Assembly: GCF_014932895.1 (NCBI RefSeq)
Contig: NZ_JACYOF010000003.1
Span: 372,261 to 436,260, forward strand
From: Bacillus thuringiensis
GTDB taxonomy: Bacteria; Bacillota; Bacilli; Bacillales; Bacillaceae_G
Direction: 5' to 3'
Length of the DNA stretch: 64,000 nucleotides
The translations under genes and the position numbers were made by a program. Shown piece after piece: positions 19,773 through 29,191 of this stretch (position 1 is the stretch's first letter; each line of letters begins with the position of its first letter). The notes under the pieces are model-generated. The model did not search any database and was not told the DNA's origin. It saw only the letters and a program-made list of their open reading frames with translations.

Positions 19773-21239
19773 ATGACTAAAAATAATGAAGCTGGTTGGA
19801 ATTTAGATACTAGTTATGCTACATTACCACAATCATTTTATACAGAAATCCCCCCAACTCCTGTACGCTCACCGGAGTTAATTAAATTAAATCATTCATT
19901 AGCAATATCTCTTGGTTTTAATCCTGAGGAGCTAAAAAAGGAAGCTGAAATTGCCATTCTCGCTGGTAATGCAATTCCAGAAGGAGCTCATCCACTAGCT
20001 CAAGCGTATGCTGGACACCAATTTGGTCATTTCAACATGTTAGGAGATGGTCGTGCTCTTTTAATCGGTGAACAAATTACTCCTTCAGGCGAACGTTTTG
20101 ATATTCAGTTGAAAGGTTCTGGCCCTACTCCATATTCACGCCGTGGTGATGGCCGTGCTGCGCTCGGTCCGATGCTACGTGAGTATATTATTAGTGAAGC
20201 GATGTATGCACTTGATATTCCGACTACCCGCAGTTTAGCAGTCGTCACAACTGGTGAGCCAATATATCGTGAAACAAAATTACCTGGAGCTATCTTAACT
20301 AGAGTCGCTAGTAGCCATATACGCGTCGGTACATTTCAATATGCAGCTGCTCGTGGTTCAATCGAGGATCTTAAATCGCTAGCTGACTATACGATAAAGA
20401 GACATTATCCAGAAATTGAATCTCATCAAAATCGATATACTGCATTACTACAAGAAATCATTAAAAGACAAGCAAGCCTCATCGCAAAATGGCAACTCGT
20501 CGGGTTCATTCACGGCGTAATGAACACTGACAATATAACAATTAGTGGAGAAACAATCGATTACGGTCCTTGTGCCTTTATGGATAATTATGACCAAGGA
20601 ACAGTATTTAGCTCTATTGATGTAAACGGTCGCTATGCATATGGAAATCAACCATATATGGCCGCATGGGACCTCGCACGACTAGCTGAATCTTTAATAC
20701 CGATCCTACACGAAGATGAAGAAGAAGCACTAAAAATTGCCCAAGACGAAATTTCAAAATTCAGCGTACAGTATGAAAACAATTGGTTCATTGGAATGAA
20801 AAAGAAATTAGGACTATTTAACAACGAGGAACAAGATCAATCACTTATTGGACAACTTTTAAAAATGATGGAGAAACATAAAGCGGATTACACAAATACT
20901 TTCCGTTCATTGACTCTCGATACATTGGAAAATACCTCTCTTTTCGAAAGCCCAGAATTTAAAGAGTGGTACGAATTATGGCATTCTCGATTAGAAAGAC
21001 AAGAAGAGTCAAAAGCGAACGCCTATGAGATGATGAAAAATAATAACCCATCAATTATCCCTCGAAACCACAGAGTAGAAGAAGCATTAGAAGCAGCTGT
21101 AAAAGATGGGAACTATAGCAGAATGGAAAAACTTCTTGAAGCTTTATCCAATCCTTTTGCATATTCTACAGAACAAGAAGAATACTGCCTTCCACCTGAG
21201 CCGACTAACCGTCCTTATCGTACTTTTTGTGGGACTTGA
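19773..21239 (+). CDS. selO: Protein adenylyltransferase SelO (YdiU/UPF0061)
   Basis: 488 residues. Pseudokinase-fold enzyme that transfers AMP to Ser/Thr/Tyr of target proteins. Family blocks visible: [16 protein letters not shown] near residue 85, [16 protein letters not shown] near 113, REYIISEAM near 137, and the metal-binding HGVMNTDN ... DYGPCAFMD. Cysteines occur in YGPCAF and in the C-terminal FCGT, the two positions linked by a redox disulfide in E. coli SelO. AAAGGAGGC precedes the ATG. Terminator follows. Confidence 0.93.
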   Translation: MTKNNEAGWNLDTSYATLPQSFYTEIPPTPVRSPELIKLNHSLAISLGFNPEELKKEAEIAILAGNAIPEGAHPLAQAYAGHQFGHFNMLGDGRALLIGEQITPSGERFDIQLKGSGPTPYSRRGDGRAALGPMLREYIISEAMYALDIPTTRSLAVVTTGEPIYRETKLPGAILTRVASSHIRVGTFQYAAARGSIEDLKSLADYTIKRHYPEIESHQNRYTALLQEIIKRQASLIAKWQLVGFIHGVMNTDNITISGETIDYGPCAFMDNYDQGTVFSSIDVNGRYAYGNQPYMAAWDLARLAESLIPILHEDEEEALKIAQDEISKFSVQYENNWFIGMKKKLGLFNNEEQDQSLIGQLLKMMEKHKADYTNTFRSLTLDTLENTSLFESPEFKEWYELWHSRLERQEESKANAYEMMKNNNPSIIPRNHRVEEALEAAVKDGNYSRMEKLLEALSNPFAYSTEQEEYCLPPEPTNRPYRTFCGT

Positions 21240-21257
21240 TTGTTTAATATCTTTTAA

Positions 21258-21286
21258 TGTGCTTTCAATAATTGAAAGCACATTTT
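21258..21286 (+). terminator. Terminator of selO
   Basis: ATGTGCTTTCAAT / ATTGAAAGCACAT perfect stem followed by TTTT, 20 nt past the stop. Confidence 0.85.
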
Positions 21287-21457
21287 CTGTTTAACACAAG
21301 CCTAAATTATACTTCAACCAGCCCATATATATCAATATTACAATTAATTTAATTAACTATATCCGTGACAAATGTTGAGAAATATAAGTTTTACTTTTTA
21401 ATATTACTATTTTTGTCATTATAATTTATAAGAATATTCAAAAAAGTAGGAGTTTTC

Positions 21458-21742
21458 ATGTTTACATCCACTAAAAGTGAACAAATCACACAACTATTAA
21501 ACGAATGGTACATAGAAATCCGTTTAAGACGCATAGATAGTGCAAATCGTTTTAAAGAACAAATAGATAATAAAATTAACATTTTAAAAAATGAATATTC
21601 AAAAGGTATACCTGATCAAAACCTATTACTCTATTATTCTCTATTAAATTTCCGATACAATTATTTAATTGATAACTTAGGCGTCTCTAATGAAAAAGTT
21701 ACTCTTGAGTTTTATGGGAATCGTTACAATTCTAGCATTTAG
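21458..21742 (+). pseudogene. Truncated Rap protein (N-terminal helical bundle only)
   Basis: 94 residues. Residues 1-75 resemble the Spo0F-binding three-helix bundle of Rap aspartyl-phosphate phosphatases (TQLLNEWYIEIRLRRID, then LLLYYSLLNFRYNYLID). Full Rap proteins are about 370 residues with a TPR domain that binds the Phr peptide; here the frame passes directly into the phr coding region and stops. The AGTAGGAG ribosome site and promoter region are retained, so a short bundle protein could still be made. Either a deletion remnant or a minimal Rap. Confidence 0.75.
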
Positions 21743-21824
21743 TATCGGTATAACAAGTCCAACAAAATTGGATCATTCTAATACCAAGATACAAAGCCTT
21801 TCTGTAGGTGATGGCGGCGGTTGA
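21690..21824 (+). CDS. Phr-type signalling pre-peptide
   Basis: 44 residues in a different frame from the rap remnant, which it overlaps by 53 nt. It begins MKKLLLSFMGIV, a basic start plus hydrophobic export signal, followed by a polar tail ending SLSVGDGGG. The position at the 3' end of rap, the overlap and the size are classic for phr. The mature 5-7 residue peptide should come from the C-terminal part after export and cleavage. With the Rap TPR domain missing its receptor is unclear; another Rap could respond. Confidence 0.75.
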   Translation: MKKLLLSFMGIVTILAFSIGITSPTKLDHSNTKIQSLSVGDGGG

Positions 21825-21853
21825 TTGATACATTTTTTCACGCAAACATTTTT

Positions 21854-21890
21854 AACATGAAGTCATGCATAATTGTATGACTTCATGTTT
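21854..21890 (+). terminator. Terminator of the rap-phr unit
   Basis: AACATGAAGTCAT / ATGACTTCATGTT stem with a T-rich end, 30 nt after phr. Confidence 0.85.
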
Positions 21891-21978
21891 ATTCATTGAA
21901 ACATTCACTTCTTTGTTCTTAGCTCTCTTATATCATTTACATTACCAAAATCACTAATATATAGCTTATTTTTTCTTA

Positions 21979-22587
21979 TTACAACAAATTCCTCTTCATC
22001 ATTCTCGCAATCCCCCTACTCCCCTCACTACCAACTTTCTCAAGTTTCTCTACAACTAATTTTCTTCTTTCTACAGAATGATTTTGACTTAACTTCGCTT
22101 TTCCTTCTATCTTACTAATCTTAATTTTAAAACCAACTATTCCTTTCCTTAATCCTGCCATATAATTCGAATCTACATCATTTAGTGAGTAGGTGCTCTT
22201 TGGATCTTCATATTTATATACTAAATCTTGAAGAGAATCTATTAATTCCTGTTCATCTTCAACAATTTCTAATTCACCATATACATGCACTGCAACATAG
22301 TTCCATGTTGGTACTGCTTTATTTGTTTCGTACCATGACGGAGATATGTAACTATGTGGCCCTTGAAATATAGCTAGTACTTGTTGATACTCAATATCTT
22401 TCCACTGTTCATTCGGACGTGCAAAGTGACCGTATAACGTGAGTGTTTCTCTATTTAGTAATAACGGTAAATGCGTTACGTATGGTTCTCCATTATGCTG
22501 AGAAAATAACGTTGCAAAGCTATTTTGTTCAATTATTTCGTACTGTATCTCTTCATCCTGTATTGCGAAATATTTTGGTATGTACAT
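21979..22587 (-). CDS. paiB: FMN-binding PaiB-type negative transcriptional regulator
   Basis: 202 residues from the ATG of MYIPKYF, with GGGGGAG 3-4 nt upstream; longer frame rejected. It shows PaiB family features: MYIPKYFAI start, [16 protein letters not shown] and [22 protein letters not shown]. In B. subtilis PaiB is reported to act with PaiA in repressing sporulation and protease genes. No paiA lies next to it. A split-barrel flavin reductase-like fold is expected. Confidence 0.88.
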   Translation of the reverse strand: MYIPKYFAIQDEEIQYEIIEQNSFATLFSQHNGEPYVTHLPLLLNRETLTLYGHFARPNEQWKDIEYQQVLAIFQGPHSYISPSWYETNKAVPTWNYVAVHVYGELEIVEDEQELIDSLQDLVYKYEDPKSTYSLNDVDSNYMAGLRKGIVGFKIKISKIEGKAKLSQNHSVERRKLVVEKLEKVGSEGSRGIARMMKRNLL

Positions 22588-22721
22588 AAGCTCCCCCTTT
22601 TCCAAGCTTTTATTTCTCATTATATTTAGGAATCATATCATTCAACAGGGACAGTTTGTATTATTTTTATAATGGCAGCTTTCTATAAAAAAGGAATAGG
22701 AAGCATGTACTCCCTGCCGCC

Positions 22722-23249
22722 TTAGTTTATTTTTTCTAATATATTAGTAACGAATACAGTCTTACCTTCACTATAACCTGCTCGATTTTTCGATGCTCTT
22801 GCTAAATCTTCCTTTAAACGCCCATATTCAATAGCAACATCGGGATGTTCACGAAGGTAATTACGAAACGCTACATGTCCCCTCAACTCTTCACTATTCT
22901 TATCACACACATATAGATGATGCTCCATCCAAACTGTACTTTCCCCACTCCACGGAACGAAAGCATCCTTTCTTCCAAACGCCTCTCTCCCTTTAAAGCT
23001 CCATTCCGCTTGATGATAGTATCCTATCATTTCAAGCCTTTTTACTGCCTCAGGAAAAAATTCGTAATCTTCTATTACTATATCAATATCTAATATTGGT
23101 TTTGATATAAGCCCTTTAACAGATGTACTCCCAACATGTTCAATGGACAAAACAAGTTCTTCCATTGCATTGTTAATGAGAGTTTGTAGTTTATAAAATT
23201 CACTTTCCCATTTGACGTTATGTTCTTCGATAGTAATTTTCTGTTTCAA
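22722..23249 (-). CDS. GrpB family protein (UPF0157)
   Basis: 175 residues from TTG 23249 with AGAGGGA upstream. It belongs to the nucleotidyltransferase-fold GrpB/UPF0157 family: IEHVGSTSVKGLISKPILDIDI is the signature (GSTSV and the D-x-D metal motif). Probable nucleotidyltransferase; no established substrate. Confidence 0.9.
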   Translation of the reverse strand: MKQKITIEEHNVKWESEFYKLQTLINNAMEELVLSIEHVGSTSVKGLISKPILDIDIVIEDYEFFPEAVKRLEMIGYYHQAEWSFKGREAFGRKDAFVPWSGESTVWMEHHLYVCDKNSEELRGHVAFRNYLREHPDVAIEYGRLKEDLARASKNRAGYSEGKTVFVTNILEKIN

Positions 23250-23284
23250 TGTATCCCTCTTCTCAAAGCATACCTAAAAACAAT

Positions 23285-23632
23285 TTATAACCTCTGAATA
23301 TGAGTATCTTTAAAATCCGTCTCATATTTCAATCCATATCCAAACATTCGATCCATTCCAATATGCGCTGTCCATATTAAGCCAATCATAATAACTGTGT
23401 CTAACTTAAAAAAGACACCTATTATAGCAATTAATATGGATATGATATATGTGTGACATATATTATATATTTTAGCACCAACATGATTATTAATCCCATA
23501 CGCTAACATCGATAAATCCGGTGTTAGTAGGAACATCAAAAATATAATCCAACTAAATTCATATAATGAATACATATAAATCGTGGCTAATAAAATAACC
23601 ATTCCTTCAAAATGTACAATACGTTTTTGCAC
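23285..23632 (-). CDS. DUF4260 membrane protein
   Basis: 115 residues from GTG 23632 with about four hydrophobic helices, LTPDLSMLAYGINNHVGA and the C-terminal HIGMDRMFGYGLKYE, typical of DUF4260. Function unknown. It begins 6 nt after the stop of the symporter stub, so it belongs to the same transcript as the GlcD-like gene. Confidence 0.85.
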   Translation of the reverse strand: MQKRIVHFEGMVILLATIYMYSLYEFSWIIFLMFLLTPDLSMLAYGINNHVGAKIYNICHTYIISILIAIIGVFFKLDTVIMIGLIWTAHIGMDRMFGYGLKYETDFKDTHIQRL

Positions 23633-23638
23633 TCTTTA

Positions 23639-23821
23639 TCATTCCTTTATTGCCTTTAATGTTAATCCCATTCCAAACATTACAACACCAAGTAAAACCG
23701 TTATATAACTACTTAATCCGAGAAATGGTGTAGGAATGAAATATGCAATAGCTGCAATACAAATAATCCAAAATGCAAAATACTTTCCAGCTATATTACT
23801 TATCACTTTTAGTACTTTCAC
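23639..23821 (-). pseudogene. Bile acid:sodium symporter family, N-terminal stub
   Basis: 60 residues from GTG 23821: AGKYFAFWIICIAAIAYFIP and GVVMFGMGLTLK match the first two helices of BASS-family carriers, which are normally about 320 residues with nine or ten helices. It ends just after MGLTLKAIKE. It overlaps the 3' end of the oxidase gene by 26 nt. It is likely the 5' remnant of a deleted transporter. Confidence 0.7.
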
Positions 23822-25217
23822 CCAAACATCCCCTATCCTTTAACTGAAACACCTTATTCGGATTCAAAATATTTTGTGGATCAAGAGCTTTCTTAATTTT
23901 CTCCATTACGAATAATGCCGCTCCATGTTCTTTTTCTTGATACTTTCGTTTGCCGACCCCAACGCCATGTTCTCCAGTACACGTTCCCCCTCGTTTAAGA
24001 GCATACAGAACGATACTTTCGTTTATTTCGTCCGCCTTTTTCACTTCATCTTTATCGTTTGGATCAACCATTAAGAGCACGTGAAAATTCCCGTCTCCTA
24101 CATGGCCAAGAATACCACCAACAAGACCAACTTTATCTAAAGTCTCTTTCGCATGTTGGATTGCGCCAGCTAATTCTGAAATTGGTACACATACATCTGT
24201 ACTCATAAGCTTTTTACCAGGATAACTATGAACGTAAGAGTATGCTAGATTATGCCGTGCATCCCATAATTTATTTCTCGCCGCAGTTTCAGTTTCAAAA
24301 GCAACTTCTTTACATTTATGATCAAGAACGATTTCTTTCGTAAATTCAATATCTTGCTTTAGCCCTGCTTCATTGCCGTGAAACTCTAAAAATAATGTTG
24401 GTTCTTCTCTATAACTCGTTTCATTATAATGATTTACTTGTTTCATGGATAGTTCATCAACAAGTTCAATTCTCGCAATTGGAATACCAGCCTGCAATAT
24501 ATTAATAACAGCTTCTACCGCATCATTTATATTTGGAAACGATGCTCTCGCAGCCATAACATGTTCTGGTACGCCATATACTTTTAATGTTAACTCTGTA
24601 AAGCACCCAAGCGTTCCTTCTGATCCTACGAAAATACCATTTAGATGATAACCTGATGATGACTTCGCTGCTAAATTCCCAGTATGTATTACTTGCCCAT
24701 CAGCAAGAACCACTTCTAAATCACGAACTTGATCACGCATAACTCCATATCTCACCGCTGTCGTTCCGCTCGCGTTTGTAGCAGCCATTCCACCTAACGT
24801 TGCGTCTGCCCCCGGGTCCACACTAAAAAACAAACCGTATTTCTTCAGTTCTTTATTAAGCTGAGAGCGAGTCACTCCTGGCTGTACTCTCACAAGAAAA
24901 TCTTTCTCTCTTATTTCCAGTATTTTATTCATAAGCGAAAAGTCCATTGTAATTCCTTTTTCATAAGGAATTACATGTCCCTCTAAACTGGACCCTACTC
25001 CAAATGGAACAACAGCCGTTCCGTGTTGACTCGCCACTCTCATTATCGCTTTAACCTCTTTGGTCGTTTTCGGGAAAACAACTACATCAGGTAAACTACT
25101 AGTGTGATAAGATTCATCTTTACTATGTAGCTCTCTTACTGTCGTATTAACAACTACTTGATCTTCAGGAAGTACGTCTTTTAATTCATTTACTAAACGT
25201 TCAATTGTGATTTCCAT
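23796..25217 (-). CDS. FAD-linked oxidase, GlcD/D-lactate dehydrogenase type
   Basis: 473 residues from the ATG of MEITIERL, preceded by GGGGAGAG; an upstream frame opening at 25238 is not needed. It has an FAD-binding type 4 domain (about 35-215: VVPFGVGSSLEGHV, PGADATLGGMAATNASG) and a C-terminal FAD-oxidase domain with HVGDGNFH and TGEHGVGVGK. Oxidises a 2-hydroxy acid such as glycolate or D-lactate. No GlcE/GlcF partners are near, so the single-subunit type is likely. Confidence 0.9.
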   Translation of the reverse strand: MEITIERLVNELKDVLPEDQVVVNTTVRELHSKDESYHTSSLPDVVVFPKTTKEVKAIMRVASQHGTAVVPFGVGSSLEGHVIPYEKGITMDFSLMNKILEIREKDFLVRVQPGVTRSQLNKELKKYGLFFSVDPGADATLGGMAATNASGTTAVRYGVMRDQVRDLEVVLADGQVIHTGNLAAKSSSGYHLNGIFVGSEGTLGCFTELTLKVYGVPEHVMAARASFPNINDAVEAVINILQAGIPIARIELVDELSMKQVNHYNETSYREEPTLFLEFHGNEAGLKQDIEFTKEIVLDHKCKEVAFETETAARNKLWDARHNLAYSYVHSYPGKKLMSTDVCVPISELAGAIQHAKETLDKVGLVGGILGHVGDGNFHVLLMVDPNDKDEVKKADEINESIVLYALKRGGTCTGEHGVGVGKRKYQEKEHGAALFVMEKIKKALDPQNILNPNKVFQLKDRGCLGESTKSDK

Positions 25218-25300
25218 TTCACTCTCCCCTTTTCGCAATATTCACACTATAACGTATAGTTTACCACTTTTGCACTAATTATTGAGAAAAGAAAATTAAT

Positions 25301-25333
25301 AAAAAGCAATCTAGAAATTCTAGAGTGCTTTTT
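25301..25333 (-). terminator. Terminator of the glycosyltransferase gene
   Basis: AAAAAGCA-TCTAG / CTAGA-TGCTTTTT hairpin 16 nt past the stop at 25349. Confidence 0.8.
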
Positions 25334-25348
25334 CACTTTATATAATCG

Positions 25349-26878
25349 TCATGGCAAAACAATATGCTTTTCCTTACAAGAAGCACAAAATTCAGCATAA
25401 CTAATACAAATTTCTAAAGAATCTTCTGGTTCCATTGTCCACCATCTAATGGCTCCCATTGGTGCTTTAGATGCATATTGCAACACTTCAGTTGGAACTC
25501 TTCCAACAACAATGATTTCCGTTTCTTTAAAATTATTTTCTATCCCCTCTTGCATAGCCCTTATTAATTCCATATGTTCCTGTTCCGGAGAAGAATATGG
25601 AATTGGAAATAAAATAGACTCCCTTGATGTATCCTCATGAGCAATATGGGCAGATTTTCTAGCTGAATGTGTTTTCTCCGTTTCCCATATACGATTATAC
25701 GGTAAATGAGTTGGCAAATTTAATTCTTGTACTCGTTTATTCATTCTGTCACCATAATATTCTTCTAATTCCTTACAAAGGATTTGGATTTGTTTATTTC
25801 TAAGAAAAGTTGCATTATTCCCTCCTTCATTTCTATATTGAAGGTAAAGTAAATCGGTAATTGCTACATACTTTGTACAAAGAAATGTTCGAACTAATAT
25901 ATCGTAATCATCCGCAACTAGTAACTCCTCCCGATGCCCACCAATGTGATGATAACAACCTTTCGTCCATGCACGCGGATGATTTGGTAATCCAATTAGA
26001 TGCGTAATTGTCTTACCATTAATAGCAGCTTGTTTATAAGCATTTTGCCATCTGTTCATTCCATGAACCCACACACGATAATACATACTATAGCCAAAAC
26101 CACAATCCCAGCCATACCAATGTGAATCATTACTTTCTTCATACACTTCAGCACTATCACCATAGACAAAACCACAATCAGGATGTTGCTGAAAAGCATA
26201 AACAATTTTCTCTAAACAATGTGGGGTTAATTCATCATCATGATCTAATTCAACTAAAATCTCTCCTGCACAAAGACTAGCCGCATAATTTTTCACCGCA
26301 CCAATATAACCGTTTTGCCTATCTTGCCGATATATCCTTACTCTTGAATCATCCATCTTCTTTAAATAATTATGATAAAATTCATCATTATCACATGAGT
26401 CATCTACAATGACCCATTCCCAATTTGCATATGTTTGATTGAGTAAAGAATGATAAGGCCTTTCAATTTTTTCTTTCGATCTATAACTAGCTGTAAATAT
26501 AGACACTAAAGGCGTATCCGTATTAAATTTCCGTGCGAAAAACCTTTCATTTTCAGGGAAGGGGTCCGTATATTCCAGCCACGCATAAAACAATTCGGAC
26601 ACTTGAATTTCATTTGGATATATATAATGTACCCATCTTTTTTTCTCATGAAATGGTAATTCATTTAAATATGAAAACTCTCTCCATTCCTTTCCCAAAG
26701 ATACATATAAACGTGGCTGTTTCGGATTTATATTTACTAACCGATGCTCTGCTTCACACACACGTACTGTTATTCCGCTCTCTTCAATGTAATGAACCGT
26801 ATCCTGTAAATCCTCATAAGAATATTTATTTGAAACAAATAAATATACCGTTAATATCGGAAGATGGGTTGCAGACAT
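25349..26878 (-). CDS. Family 2 glycosyltransferase with extra N- and C-terminal regions
   Basis: 509 residues. The GT-A domain spans about 125-360: PLVSIFTASYRSKEKIERP, WVIVDDSCD and the metal-binding D-x-D in LVELDHDDELTPH. An N-terminal about 120-residue region precedes it, and a C-terminal about 120-residue region follows with a conserved-looking EIIVVGRVPTE strand. Cytosolic, no membrane helices. Sugar donor and acceptor unknown; not in a polysaccharide cluster. Confidence 0.85.
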   Translation of the reverse strand: MSATHLPILTVYLFVSNKYSYEDLQDTVHYIEESGITVRVCEAEHRLVNINPKQPRLYVSLGKEWREFSYLNELPFHEKKRWVHYIYPNEIQVSELFYAWLEYTDPFPENERFFARKFNTDTPLVSIFTASYRSKEKIERPYHSLLNQTYANWEWVIVDDSCDNDEFYHNYLKKMDDSRVRIYRQDRQNGYIGAVKNYAASLCAGEILVELDHDDELTPHCLEKIVYAFQQHPDCGFVYGDSAEVYEESNDSHWYGWDCGFGYSMYYRVWVHGMNRWQNAYKQAAINGKTITHLIGLPNHPRAWTKGCYHHIGGHREELLVADDYDILVRTFLCTKYVAITDLLYLQYRNEGGNNATFLRNKQIQILCKELEEYYGDRMNKRVQELNLPTHLPYNRIWETEKTHSARKSAHIAHEDTSRESILFPIPYSSPEQEHMELIRAMQEGIENNFKETEIIVVGRVPTEVLQYASKAPMGAIRWWTMEPEDSLEICISYAEFCASCKEKHIVLP

Positions 26879-26996
26879 GTATCCTTCCTCCTTCTCTAAA
26901 ATTATTCAGAATAAAGCGACTCATACCTATGAAATCATATGTCAAATTTATAATAATGTTCAATAACTCCCATTCTCTTTTTCATCATAACTTAGT

Positions 26997-27034
26997 AAAA
27001 AAGAACTTGCAGCACTCGCTACAAGTTCTTTTTT
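26997..27034 (-). terminator. Terminator of the DUF2871 gene
   Basis: AAAAAAGAACTTG / CAAGTTCTTTTTT stem immediately downstream of the stop at 27037. Confidence 0.85.
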
Positions 27035-27036
27035 CA

Positions 27037-27435
27037 CTACATTTTAAATGATTTCTTTATTAACAGCATAAACCAAATTAATGTGACCGCCATCATTGAA
27101 TGAGAGAATCCTACAATATAAGTTAAACCTTTAAAGTCCGCTCCATTTAGTTGAAGAAGCCCTCTCGCTGCCAATGAACCTAACATTAAGGTTAATGCAA
27201 TGTTATGTAAAACAAACCATTTATTAAATCCTTTTACTTCATGAAATGCGAATACTTTTGCTAATCCTAAAGCAATTAAAAAGAAGAAAAAGCCAAGTAC
27301 AAGTGTATGTGTATGCAAAAGATTTAACAAAGTAGATCCTAAAATCCCTTTATATTTTCCATACTCCCTAGCAAATATTCCTGACAATAAACCTATAATC
27401 AAATAAGTAAACGATGCATTATATAATTTTTTCAT
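27037..27435 (-). CDS. DUF2871 membrane protein
   Basis: 132 residues from the ATG of MKKLYNASF, with AAGGAGG 7 nt upstream; the track start 12 codons earlier lacks one. Four membrane helices with a HTHTLVLGFFFFLIALGL segment and HNIALTLMLGS. Histidines within helices suggest a haem or metal role by analogy with heme-copper-like membrane proteins, but no function is established. Confidence 0.85.
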   Translation of the reverse strand: MKKLYNASFTYLIIGLLSGIFAREYGKYKGILGSTLLNLLHTHTLVLGFFFFLIALGLAKVFAFHEVKGFNKWFVLHNIALTLMLGSLAARGLLQLNGADFKGLTYIVGFSHSMMAVTLIWFMLLIKKSFKM

Positions 27436-27501
27436 TATATACCTCCTTGAGTAGAATGTGTAGTGTGTCATATTTAGTAATAATGATAGTTATATAGTAA
27501 A

Positions 27502-27523
27502 AACTCCTAGTTACCTAGGAGTT
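27502..27523. repeat. Short perfect hairpin
   Basis: AACTCCTAG-N4-CTAGGAGTT upstream of the DUF2871 gene; could be an operator or a weak terminator. Confidence 0.4.
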
Positions 27524-27690
27524 ATTGTATAAGTATCTCACTCTTTACAATCAATCCTAATTATAAAATATCCTTTTATACAAAACAATCGAACTTTATG
27601 TGAACAAGCAAAGCTCTATTAAAATATGTTGCACTTTCGTTTCACACAATCCATACTAATTGTTATAACTTTTAAAGGTGGTGCAATAAA

Positions 27691-28194
27691 TTGATAGTTT
27701 TAGAAACTGAACGTCTCAATCTTCGTTGGTTTGATGTAAAAGATGCTCCGTTTATTCTCGAATTAGTAAATGACCCTGCATGGATTCAGTTTATTGGTGA
27801 TAAAGGGGTTAGAAATTTAAAAGACGCAAAAAACTATATTGTAAACGGACCAGTCGATATGTATAACAAAATTGGATTCGGTCTTTACTTAGTAGAACGA
27901 AAAGAAGATCTCACGCCACTTGGTATGTGTGGTCTTATTAAAAGAGATTCATTAGAAGATGTTGATATCGGCTTTGCGTTTTTAGAAAAATTCCGCTCAA
28001 AAGGATATGGCTATGAATCAGCTTCTGCGGTATTGGAATATGGTGTACAGAAGTTAGGGCTAAAACGAATTGTAGCAATTACTTCTACAGACAATGTTGA
28101 TTCAGGAAATCTTTTGGAAAAATTAGGATTGCAATTTGAGAAGATTATTTCAGGATCAGGAGAAAATCTAAAGTTATTCGGATATAACGTATAA
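27691..28194 (+). CDS. GNAT N-acetyltransferase (RimJ/RimL type)
   Basis: 167 residues from TTG 27691 with AAAGGTGG upstream. It starts MIVLETERLNLRWFD, as usual for the RimJ/RimL-like branch, has FRSKGYGYESASAVLEY as the acetyl-CoA loop and a NLLEKLGLQFEK end. Substrate unknown; an amino group of a protein or small molecule is expected. Confidence 0.88.
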   Translation: MIVLETERLNLRWFDVKDAPFILELVNDPAWIQFIGDKGVRNLKDAKNYIVNGPVDMYNKIGFGLYLVERKEDLTPLGMCGLIKRDSLEDVDIGFAFLEKFRSKGYGYESASAVLEYGVQKLGLKRIVAITSTDNVDSGNLLEKLGLQFEKIISGSGENLKLFGYNV

Positions 28195-28490
28195 TAAATG
28201 GCGGCCTTTCTTCTTTAATCGAATCAAAATTTTTCTTTATATTTCTGAAAGAATTTAGTACATTTCTTTAATATATGTTCCTAAAAGTTATAATGATTAA
28301 AATACTTATCTGTTTTTAGCGATATAATCAGGTTAATATTTAAATTACAACTCAAATTTCCAGTACTATATTTATTCTTAAAAACCTTTTATCTTGTTCT
28401 TAAAGTTGTCAAAACTCTTATGTAGTTACATGAAAACTTTATGCTACTATGTTACTAAGAAACTATGCGTTCCCTTAACCTTGTATCCGG

Positions 28491-28515
28491 CCCTGTATTT
28501 TTTACAGGGTCTTTG
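28491..28515 (+). terminator. Terminator-like hairpin
   Basis: CCCTGTA-N5-TACAGGG followed by TCTTTG; about 300 bp past the GNAT gene. Confidence 0.5.
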
Positions 28516-28673
28516 TTTATTTAAATTACTTATCATCTGCTTATAAATATTAAAACTCATTTTAGTACTAGTTTTCATAAAAAAGAACATATAAATTTCA
28601 AAGTCCCTTTTCCAACACAAAATTTATACGATTAATTACCAAAACACTCAAATGAACAGTGTTTCCATTTTTG

Positions 28674-28831
28674 ATAAAGTGAAACTTTAATCAGTGGGGG
28701 TTTTCTTCATCCCCCACTGATTATCAGCCCGCACCAATCGGGCTTTTACGGGCAGTTGATCCCCCACCTAACTTCTTTACTTTCGCTGAATTTTGAGATA
28801 GGGTCTTACTGCCCGCAAATAGCGGGATAAA
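28674..28831 (+). repeat. bcr1 repeat, full-length copy
   Basis: 158 bp with ATAAA at both ends (28674-28678, 28827-28831). The interior has three GC-rich pairings: GTGGGGG/CCCCCAC, GCCCG/CGGGC and TGCCCG/CGGGA. It is the reference for the shorter copies at 253 and 31051. bcr1 is described as a mobile, transcribed and structured repeat of the B. cereus group (recalled). Confidence 0.85.
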
Positions 28832-29191
28832 ATATACTAATAAAAAAATTTAAAATTTTCACTTTGTAATTTGATAAATTCCATGTTAATATAACGAAGG
28901 CTACAAAACAGGTGTCGCCATGTATATTCATTTTACAGAATATTCACACCCAAAAAACCATTCTTTTACCAGTAAATCAATACCAATTTTACCCATACAA
29001 AAGTTAATTTCTAATTTCATATGTACATAAATTTAAGTAGATTTTTTTGCCTATTATTTTTCTATCTTCCTCATCAATTCTAATACAAGTAATATACAAG
29101 CACTTTTTAAGATAGAAAGTCTACTAATTACTAAACACCTAGATTCAACTCATACATAATCCTACTTACAAACTATCGGAGAGGAAAAACT

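Larger units (their letters stand above)
28195..29191. other. Long intergenic region
   Basis: About 1 kb with no supportable gene. It holds a small terminator (28491-28515) and a full-length bcr1 (28674-28831). The remainder is AT-rich. A 38-codon frame near 28431 has no ribosome site and runs through the terminator. Confidence 0.6.

Noticed and set aside
28431-28547. 38-codon frame upstream of the second bcr1
   Set aside because: No ribosome site, and it crosses a terminator hairpin.
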